Shown here: positions 1 through 6,077 of the stretch, in pieces
Numbering within the stretch: position 1 is the first letter of the stretch
Layout: each line of letters opens with the position of its first letter
Assembly (NCBI RefSeq): GCF_004331455.1
Contig: NZ_SJJR01000012.1
Span: 62,001-126,000, forward strand
DNA length: 64,000 nt
Reading direction: 5' to 3'
DNA from: Micromonospora zingiberis
Lineage (GTDB): Bacteria > Actinomycetota > Actinomycetes > Mycobacteriales > Micromonosporaceae
The notes under the pieces: generated by a model
What the model was told of the DNA's origin: nothing
Databases searched by the model: none
Seen by the model: only the letters and a program-made list of their open reading frames with translations
Position numbers and translations under genes: made by a program

Positions 1-137
1 GGCGGGCGGACGGGTTCCGCGTTCTTGAGCGAGGCGCCGATCATTCCGGATCCCACCATGGCGAGCAGGACGACGACGGCGGCGCCGACGGCGCGCCACG
101 GGTAACCGTGACGGCCGCCGGCCCGTCTCGTCGTCAC
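1..137 (-). CDS. Probable class F sortase, N-terminal part (cut by window edge)
   Basis: Only the first 45 codons are inside the window. A GTG start at 137 lies one base after the stop of the upstream cell-wall protein gene (139-1179), so the two are surely co-transcribed. The peptide begins VTTRRAGGRHGYPW and continues into a hydrophobic helix (AVGAAVVVLLAMVGSGMIG), then a polar, Pro-rich stretch. This is the layout of a membrane-anchored exported enzyme. In actinobacteria a small wall-protein gene followed by such a gene usually means a class F sortase, a cysteine transpeptidase. No catalytic residue is visible here, so the assignment rests on the neighbour and the N-terminal architecture. 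Confidence 0.5.
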   Translation of the reverse strand, partial: MTTRRAGGRHGYPWRAVGAAVVVLLAMVGSGMIGASLKNAEPVRP

Positions 138-138
138 G

Positions 139-1179
139 TCAGACCGCGAACTCATCGGTCCGACGGCGGCGCAGCAGCACCAGGCCACCAAGGGCCGCCG
201 CACCGACCAGGCTCGCCCCGGCGGTGGCCAGGCCACTGTCGGCGGCGGCGGTCAGGCCGCCGTCACCACCGTCGACCCCGCCGTGCGGCAGGACGACCAG
301 CTCACCCTCGCCGCAGGAGCCCTCCAGCTTGTACGTGCCGGGCTTGGCGTCCTTGGCGATCCGGGCCTCGCCGAAGTAGACGAAGTCCTTCTCGTGCTCC
401 CAGCGGTCGTCCTTGCCCTTCTCGTCGCCCCGCCAGTCGCGCTCTTCCGCGCCGTACTCGTCGCGGTCCTTCCCGCCGTGCTCGGACTTCTCGTCGCGCT
501 TGTCGTCCTCACGGCCCTTCCAGTCGTGGTCCCCGTCGGCGGCAGCACCCCCGCCGGCACCGTCCTGAGCAGCGTCCTCGCGGCCCTGCCACTCGCCGCG
601 CTCCTCGTCGCCGGACTTCCAGTCCTTCTTCTCTTCGCCGCGCTCGTCGCCGGACTTCCAGTCCTTCTTGTCTTCGCCGTGCTCGTCTTCGGACTTCCAG
701 TCCTTCTTGTCCTTGTCGTGCTCGTCTTCGGACTTCCAGTCCTTCTTGTCCTTGTCGTACTCGTCTTCGGACTTCCAGTCCTTCTTGTCCTTGTCGTACT
801 CGTCTTCGGACTTCCAGTCCTTCTTGTCCTTGCCGTGCTCGTCTTCGGACTTCCAGTCCTTGCCGTCCTTGCCGTGCTCGTAGGAACCGTCCTCGCCCTT
901 CCAGCCGCCGTGGTCCGATTTCTTGCCGTCGTGGGCCGGCTCGAGCTTGACCTTGCCGGTGACCTTGGACCAGACGAAGGCGTTCTCCTGCGGCTGCTCG
1001 CAGATCTCCACCAACTTGATCTCTTCGCCGGGCTTGGCGGCGTGCGGCTTGGCAAAGACCTTGCCCTCGTCCTTGTGCGGCTGGCCGTCGGCGAACGCGA
1101 CCCCCGGCGCGAACACCAGGAGGGAGGCGCCGCCGAGGGCAGCACCCGCCACGACCTTCCCGAGCATCTTCTTAGCCAT
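139..1179 (-). CDS. Secreted cell-wall protein with 13-residue charged repeats and C-terminal membrane anchor
   Basis: 346 residues from an ATG at 1179, with a GGAG-type Shine-Dalgarno about 13 bases upstream; a longer in-frame start at 1224 lacks one. A signal peptide covers residues 1-30 (cleavage after AFA). Residues 45-80 and 265-298 look like two halves of one small beta-rich domain (each with a single Cys, C60 and C289). Between them is an extremely hydrophilic insert with seven copies of a KDKKDWKSEDEHG-type unit at residues 104-194 (Trp every 13 residues) and a degenerate Asp/Glu/Lys/Arg tail. The C-terminus has LATAG, a hydrophobic helix (320-336) and RRRR, a sortase-type sorting signal without a perfect LPXTG/LAXTG. 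The next gene is a probable sortase. Its partner or ligand is unknown. Confidence 0.75.
   Translation of the reverse strand: MAKKMLGKVVAGAALGGASLLVFAPGVAFADGQPHKDEGKVFAKPHAAKPGEEIKLVEICEQPQENAFVWSKVTGKVKLEPAHDGKKSDHGGWKGEDGSYEHGKDGKDWKSEDEHGKDKKDWKSEDEYDKDKKDWKSEDEYDKDKKDWKSEDEHDKDKKDWKSEDEHGEDKKDWKSGDERGEEKKDWKSGDEERGEWQGREDAAQDGAGGGAAADGDHDWKGREDDKRDEKSEHGGKDRDEYGAEERDWRGDEKGKDDRWEHEKDFVYFGEARIAKDAKPGTYKLEGSCGEGELVVLPHGGVDGGDGGLTAAADSGLATAGASLVGAAALGGLVLLRRRRTDEFAV
598..870 (-). repeat. Seven tandem 39-bp units inside the wall-protein gene
   Basis: On the plus strand the block reads as repeated GACTTCCAGTCCTTCTTGTC-type units at 39-bp spacing. Central copies are nearly identical and the edges are diverged. 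It encodes the seven 13-residue units of the 139-1179 protein. Near-identity of the inner copies suggests recent expansion by slippage, so copy number probably varies between strains. Confidence 0.9.
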
Positions 1180-1443
1180 GACCTGTGTCACTCCATCCCT
1201 GATTTGTCCTGCGCCCGGTAGCAACCGAGCCAGAACCGACGTTAGACCGTTTCATGACTTATGCGCGGAAAGATTCGTGTTCTGGCATTAGTTCCCCTGC
1301 CGCCTCTGCAGGCCCACTCCGCCCGCCACGTGCCGGGCTGTGCGGGGTTGCCCGAGCTGCCCGCCGTGGGCAGGCTGGCCCGCGTGCGGGGGTGAGGTGG
1401 GCAGCTTGTCCGGATAGGCTTCGGAAGTATCGAACCATTGCCA

Positions 1444-1457
1444 TGGAAGCGCTCCCA
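1444..1457. promoter_or_regulatory. CelR/CebR-like operator upstream of the GH6 cellulase
   Basis: TGGAAGCGCTCCCA differs at one position from the 14-bp palindrome TGGGAGCGCTCCCA bound by the LacI-family cellulose regulators CelR (Thermobifida) and CebR (Streptomyces). It lies about 250 bp upstream of the cellulase start in the 525-bp gap between divergent genes. Cellobiose-responsive repression is the expected role. No CelR gene is in the window. Confidence 0.7.
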
Positions 1458-1704
1458 TGCAAGAATCGCTGCACGCGGTTCGGGGAGCCACACCGCGTAG
1501 GCAGGGCGTCGAGGGCAGCCGGTTTGACCGGACGACCACCCGCCGAGCGACCGGGTCATCCCGGTTGTCGCACCACCACCACGCCCGTCCGGGTCGGGCG
1601 CTCCCGAAGAATCCCGTTGGCACCGGCGGTCGTCCGCGCAGGACGCCCTGGGGCCACGTGCCGGGTCGTACGCGGATCCGGTCTCGCCCAAGGAGATCAG
1701 TGGC

Positions 1705-3486
1705 ATGAATGTGTGGAGAAAACTGTCCGGCCGCCGCCGGGCCGTCGCGCTGGCTGGCGCGAGCGCGCTGGTCGCGGGCGGTTTGGTGACGCTGCCGGTT
1801 TCGGCCGCGTACGCGGCGACGCAGTGCGACGTGTCCTACACGACGAACGACTGGCAGGGCGGGTTCACCGCCAACATCACGATCAGGAACGTCGGCGACC
1901 CGCTCAACGGGTGGACCCTCGGCTTCACCTTCCCCGACGCCAACCAGCGCGTCCAGCAGGGCTGGTCGGCGCGGTGGACCCAGTCGGGCCGCAACGTGAC
2001 CGCACAGAACGAGTCCTACAACGGCTCGCTCGCCCGGGGCGGCACCGCCAGCATCGGCTTCAACGGCTCCTGGAGCGGTAGCAACCCGCGTCCGACCGCC
2101 TTCACGATCAACGGCGTGGCCTGCAACGGCGGCACCACTCCGCCGCCCACCACCCCGCCGCCGACGACCCCGCCGCCCACCACGCCTCCCCCCACCACTC
2201 CGCCGCCGACCACGCCGCCCCCCGGCAACAAGGTGGACAACCCGTACCTGAACGCCCGTGGGTACGTGAACCCGGAGTGGAAGGCCAAGGCCGAGTCGGT
2301 CAGCGGCGGCAACCGGATCTCGAACACCCCGACGGGTGTCTGGCTGGACCGGATCGCGGCGATCGAGGGCACCGACAACAGCCAGTCCAACGGCCCGATG
2401 GGTCTGCGTGACCACCTGGACGAGGCACTGCGGCAGAACGCCCAGTACATCCAGGTCGTCATCTACAACCTGCCCGGCCGGGACTGTTCGGCGCTCGCCT
2501 CCAACGGTGAGCTGAAGGCCGACGAACTGCCCAAGTACAAGGCGCAGTACATCGACCCGATCGCGGCGATCCAGGGTGACGCGAAGTACCGCAACCTGCG
2601 GATCATCAACATCATCGAGATCGACTCGCTGCCGAACCTGGTCACCAACACCACCGACCGAGACGGTGGCGTCCCGCTGTGCGACACCATGAAGGCCAAC
2701 GGCGGGTACGTCCAGGGTGTCGGCTACGCCCTCGCCAAGCTGGGCGCGATCCCGAACGTCTACAACTACATCGACGCCGGCCACCACGGCTGGCTCGGCT
2801 GGGACACCAACCTCGTCCCGAGCGCGCAGATCCTGCGCGAGGCCTCGCGTGCGTCCGGCGCCACCACCGCCCACGTGCACGGCTTCATCGTCAACACCGC
2901 GAACTACTCGGCGCTGCGCGAGCCGTACGCCCGGGTCACCGACACGGTGAACGGCCAGACGGTGCGGCAGGCGAAGTGGATCGACTGGAACCAGTACAAC
3001 GACGAGCTATCCTTCGCCCAGGCGTTCCGGCAGGAGCTGGTCCGGCAGGGCTTCGACAGCGGCATCGGCATGCTGATCGACACCTCCCGCAACGGCTGGG
3101 GCGGCAGCGCCCGGCCCACCGGCGCGGGCCCGACGACCAGTGTGGACGCCTACGTGGACGGTGGTCGGATCGACCGTCGTATCCACAAGGGCAACTGGTG
3201 CAACCAGGCCGGTGCCGGTCTGGGCGAGCGGCCGAAGGCCGCTCCGGAGCCGGGCATCGACGCGTACGTCTGGATCAAGCCCCCGGGTGAGTCGGACGGC
3301 TCCAGCCGGGAGATCCCGAACAACGACGGCAAGGGCTTCGACCGGATGTGCGACCCGACCTACACCGGCAACGTCCGCAACGGCAACAACCGTAGCGGTG
3401 CCCTGCCGGACGCCCCGATCTCGGGCGCCTGGTTCCCGGCCCAGCTCTCCGAGCTGATGCGCAACGCCTACCCGCCGTTGTCCTGA
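1705..3486 (+). CDS. Secreted cellobiohydrolase, CBM2 + GH6
   Basis: 593 residues; start at 1705 preceded by AAGGAG. Signal peptide 1-37 (cleaved after AYA). Residues 38-141 are a CBM2 cellulose-binding module with conserved Trp and paired Cys (C41, C140 region). A Pro/Thr linker (about 144-175, PPPTT repeats) joins it to a GH6 catalytic domain of about 415 residues. The GH6 signature VIYNLPGRDC is at 252-261 (D260), and the catalytic acid is expected at D307 in IIEIDSLPNL. The long catalytic domain and the EIDSLPNL variant fit processive exocellulases like T. fusca Cel6B rather than endoglucanases. It releases cellobiose from cellulose chain ends outside the cell. A CelR-like box lies upstream and a strong terminator follows. 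Confidence 0.93.
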   Translation: MNVWRKLSGRRRAVALAGASALVAGGLVTLPVSAAYAATQCDVSYTTNDWQGGFTANITIRNVGDPLNGWTLGFTFPDANQRVQQGWSARWTQSGRNVTAQNESYNGSLARGGTASIGFNGSWSGSNPRPTAFTINGVACNGGTTPPPTTPPPTTPPPTTPPPTTPPPTTPPPGNKVDNPYLNARGYVNPEWKAKAESVSGGNRISNTPTGVWLDRIAAIEGTDNSQSNGPMGLRDHLDEALRQNAQYIQVVIYNLPGRDCSALASNGELKADELPKYKAQYIDPIAAIQGDAKYRNLRIINIIEIDSLPNLVTNTTDRDGGVPLCDTMKANGGYVQGVGYALAKLGAIPNVYNYIDAGHHGWLGWDTNLVPSAQILREASRASGATTAHVHGFIVNTANYSALREPYARVTDTVNGQTVRQAKWIDWNQYNDELSFAQAFRQELVRQGFDSGIGMLIDTSRNGWGGSARPTGAGPTTSVDAYVDGGRIDRRIHKGNWCNQAGAGLGERPKAAPEPGIDAYVWIKPPGESDGSSREIPNNDGKGFDRMCDPTYTGNVRNGNNRSGALPDAPISGAWFPAQLSELMRNAYPPLS

Positions 3487-3541
3487 CGGTCTGGCACACC
3501 CGCCGCCGCGGTAGGTGAGGCACTTCGGCGGCAGGTTACCC

Positions 3542-3580
3542 GGGCCCCTGGTCCGACCGCACCGGTCGGACCAGGGGCCC
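3542..3580. terminator. Bidirectional terminator between convergent genes
   Basis: A perfect 17-bp inverted repeat (3542-3558 and 3564-3580, arms beginning GGGCCCCTGGTCC) with a 5-base loop. It lies between the end of the cellulase gene and the end of the minus-strand gene at 3621. No T-tract, as is common in high-G+C actinobacteria. Confidence 0.8.
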
Positions 3581-3620
3581 ACCCCCTGTGCCGGCGAGGA
3601 ATCCCCGCCGGTGGGTACGG

Positions 3621-4001
3621 TCAGGGCACGGTCCTCTCGATTGCCGCCCGGCCGGTCTCCGCCAGTTCCCGCCGGGCCCGCTCGATGTTCTCCGCGGTCA
3701 GATCCTGGCCCCGGGCCGCCACCAGATCCTCGGCGTCCCAGGGCTGCTCCGCCCCGGTGCGGATGTTGTCCGGGGCGGCGCCGGTACCCGTTCCGGTGGC
3801 CCCGGTGCCGGCGGCGTACGGGTCACCGATGATCTCGTCAGTCGCCCCGCCGTCGGCTTGCCCGCCCGGTTCGGCGAAGGCCGGGGTGTCCGAATCGGGG
3901 CCGCCCCCGGTCATCAGCTGGGGCACACCGCTCTCGTCGTCCACCGCCGCGGCCACCTCGGGGCGCTCCTCCAGCGGTCGTTCCCGATCGCGATCCCTCA
4001 T
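3621..4001 (-). CDS. Small acidic hypothetical protein
   Basis: 126 residues from the ATG at 4001, preceded by AGGAGGG about 8 bases upstream; this decides against a longer in-frame start at 4085. The sequence starts MRDRDRERPLEERPEVAAAV, is rich in Asp/Gly/Pro in the middle and ends in a short helical segment (LTAENIERARRELAETGRAA). No signal peptide or membrane helix. I do not recognise a family. It has its own short upstream region after the terminator at 4144-4184, so it is probably monocistronic. Confidence 0.6.
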   Translation of the reverse strand: MRDRDRERPLEERPEVAAAVDDESGVPQLMTGGGPDSDTPAFAEPGGQADGGATDEIIGDPYAAGTGATGTGTGAAPDNIRTGAEQPWDAEDLVAARGQDLTAENIERARRELAETGRAAIERTVP

Positions 4002-4143
4002 CGTTGCTGCCCTCCTGTCCGCAGCGGAAACACCCGGCCCTTGCGGATAGCCGTCAGGAGCCGAACCACCTGCCGGGTGAATCACCTGGCCCCCTTCCGG
4101 GTACCCGTCCGGCCGGTCGCCATGCCTCTGGGCGCCAGCGCAG

Positions 4144-4184
4144 CGAACGGCGGGCGTCCCGCAGCGCAGGACGCCCGCCGTTCG
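4144..4184. terminator. Terminator of the minus-strand 5691-4191 operon
   Basis: A perfect 16-bp inverted repeat (4144-4159, 4169-4184; arms CGAACGGCGGGCGTCC) with a 9-base loop, starting 7 bases past the stop codon of the gene at 4191. Confidence 0.8.
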
Positions 4185-4190
4185 TGTCGC

Positions 4191-5090
4191 TCAGCGACCG
4201 AGTACCCGGTCCAGGAAGTCGCGGTACTCGCGTACGGCCACCCGTAGCTGCTCGGTGTCGGTCGAGCCGGTCTCCTGCCAGCTGCCGAGCTTCTTCTTGT
4301 GCTCGGTCAACGCGGCGGACAGCGCCTGCATGGCCTCGTCGACCAGGGACTGGGCCTCACCGGCCGCCGCCCGGGGGTCGTCCACGAAGCGCAGTTGGAC
4401 GTCGCGCCAGCGGTCCCGGAACCCCTGGGCGGTCGGCTCGTCGAACAGCGTGGCCGCCCCCGCCGGTACGGCGGTGGTGGCCCCGTTCGCGGACTGCGTG
4501 TCCGGGTCGACCATTGCCGGCGTGGCACTGCCGAAACCCGCGCCGCCAGCGGCGGCCGCCTCGGCGTCGACACCGGAGACCGCCGACCGGTCCGCGTCCA
4601 CCTCGTCGGAGCGGTCGGCGGCCCGATGCGTCCCCGTGTCGCGGGCGGTCCCGTCCGACGACTCCACATCGGTGCGGTCGACGTCGCCGTGGCGGCCGTC
4701 GAACTCGGCCGTGGGGTCGGCACGCAGCCCCTCGCGCTCGCCGTCGGCGGCGCCATCGCCGGGCTGGGCGGTGCGTTCCTCACGCGGGTCGGGCTCGTCC
4801 TCCGGACGCGGGCTGGCCAACGCGGAAGCCGCCACCGCCCCGCCGACCGTGGTCGCCCCGAAGGTCGTCGGCACGGGCCCCGGCTCGTGGAATTCGGTCT
4901 GCTCGCCGTCGTCGCCCGGTCGGCCGTCCCACGGGCCGGCCCGGTCAGCGCCGGACTCGGATCGGGTGGTCTCCTCGTCGGGGCTGTCGAACTCGTCCGT
5001 CGCCTCGCGGTCGTGGTCGGTGACCGGCACCGGGGCCGACCGGACGGTCTCGGGGTGGTCGTTGTTGAGCTGCTGCTCGTCCTGCCGCAT
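4191..5090 (-). CDS. Acidic protein whose C-terminal domain is paralogous to its operon neighbour
   Basis: 299 residues from ATG 5090 (GGAG upstream); it starts 10 bases after the previous gene's stop. Residues 1-215 are low-complexity, rich in Asp, Glu, Ser and Thr, and probably disordered. The last 80 residues form a helical domain beginning FRDRWRDVQLRFVDDPRAA and ending VREYRDFLDRVLGR. The preceding gene's protein has the same pattern (RYAEAWEELQVRFVDSPTETV ... VVHYRALFADLLGEEP). No membrane segment is seen, so this may be a soluble counterpart of the membrane-anchored neighbour. The function is unknown. Confidence 0.7.
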   Translation of the reverse strand: MRQDEQQLNNDHPETVRSAPVPVTDHDREATDEFDSPDEETTRSESGADRAGPWDGRPGDDGEQTEFHEPGPVPTTFGATTVGGAVAASALASPRPEDEPDPREERTAQPGDGAADGEREGLRADPTAEFDGRHGDVDRTDVESSDGTARDTGTHRAADRSDEVDADRSAVSGVDAEAAAAGGAGFGSATPAMVDPDTQSANGATTAVPAGAATLFDEPTAQGFRDRWRDVQLRFVDDPRAAAGEAQSLVDEAMQALSAALTEHKKKLGSWQETGSTDTEQLRVAVREYRDFLDRVLGR

Positions 5091-5100
5091 GGCGGTCTCC

Positions 5101-5691
5101 TCAGCGGTTGGTGGCGTCGTGGGCGGCGTCAGGCTGGCGCTGTTGCGGCGTCGTCGCCACCGGCTCCTCGCCGAGCAGGTCGGCGAAGAGGGCGCGGTAG
5201 TGGACGACGGCCTGGCGGAGGTCCTCCGTTCGCGCCTCGCCCCGGCTGTTGCGCAGGTGGATCTCGTGGGCGTCCCGGTAGTGGCCGAGCGTGCGGGCGT
5301 GCTCCACGGACAGCTGGGCGAGTTGGTCGGAGAAGTCACCGGTGGGGTATCCCCGTTCGGCGATCAGCCGGGTGACCAGTTCGTCCGCCTGACCGACGGT
5401 CTCGGTGGGGGAGTCGACGAAACGGACCTGGAGTTCCTCCCATGCCTCGGCGTACCGTGCGCGCGCGGCCGGGTCGAGGGGGACCAGTTCGAGTTCCGCG
5501 TGCCGGCGCTGGCGGTCCCGAAGCTCCCGCTCGGCCGCGCTCCGGCTGTCCTGCTCGGCGAGGACGTGGTCGTACTCCGGGCCGAAGCGCTGCCGGAGTG
5601 TCCGGCGGCGCCCGACCACGACGAGCGCCGCGGCGACGGCGGCGACGATCAGGATGACGAGGACGGTGACGACTATCTGCGTGGGCGACAT
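5101..5691 (-). CDS. Membrane-anchored conserved actinobacterial protein
   Basis: 196 residues from ATG 5691 (AAGGAGGAG just upstream; the in-frame ATG at 5739 lacks this). One N-terminal transmembrane helix (about residues 5-27, IVVTVLVILIVAAVAAALVVV) is followed by a basic GRRRTLRQRFGPEYDHV motif, a charged coil and an alpha-helical domain (about 85-190) shared with the next gene. I know this RFGPEYD-containing type as widespread and uncharacterised in Streptomyces and Micromonospora. First gene of a two-gene operon. Confidence 0.75.
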   Translation of the reverse strand: MSPTQIVVTVLVILIVAAVAAALVVVGRRRTLRQRFGPEYDHVLAEQDSRSAAERELRDRQRRHAELELVPLDPAARARYAEAWEELQVRFVDSPTETVGQADELVTRLIAERGYPTGDFSDQLAQLSVEHARTLGHYRDAHEIHLRNSRGEARTEDLRQAVVHYRALFADLLGEEPVATTPQQRQPDAAHDATNR

Positions 5692-6077
5692 GGGCTCCTC
5701 CTTCGCCTGCAGGTATTCCCTCCGTCCACTGATCGCCAATCCCGTTCCGGAGCACTTTCCTCGCCCAACTTGACCCGATGCCGACCGGTGCGCCCGGGAA
5801 CCCCGAAGCGGGCCGGTCGGACGCGGCTGCCGTACGACCGCGCCACAGGGCGGTGGATAGCGGCCGGTTCAGGGCGGAATCGGACAGGATGTACACCGGC
5901 CGGACGTACGCGAACGTACCGGTAGTCTCGACGGACGGTAGTGCGGCGAGCGCGGATTACGTATCCTGCCCAAGGCGCCCGAGCCGGCGTCCCGGCGGAA
6001 AACCGGGACGCCGCACGGTGACGGTGCTGCCCGGCCGTGCCGGAGCCCTTCCAGCCACCCTTCCGGGCGAGGTCCGA
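5692..6077. other. Divergent intergenic region upstream of the conservon
   Basis: 386 bp between the start of the minus-strand gene at 5691 and the conservon kinase. It should hold promoters for both directions. TAGTCT and TACGTATCCT stretches near 5930-5970 are possible -10 elements, but I could not assign a confident promoter. No gene was seen. Confidence 0.4.

Noticed and set aside
598..870. CRISPR-like 39-bp periodicity
   Set aside because: Units are contiguous, have no unique spacers and lie in a coding frame; they are protein repeats.
3600..5375. Long plus-strand frames opposite the acidic minus-strand genes
   Set aside because: Typical high-G+C antisense frames; the minus strand has ribosome sites, a membrane helix and a shared domain.
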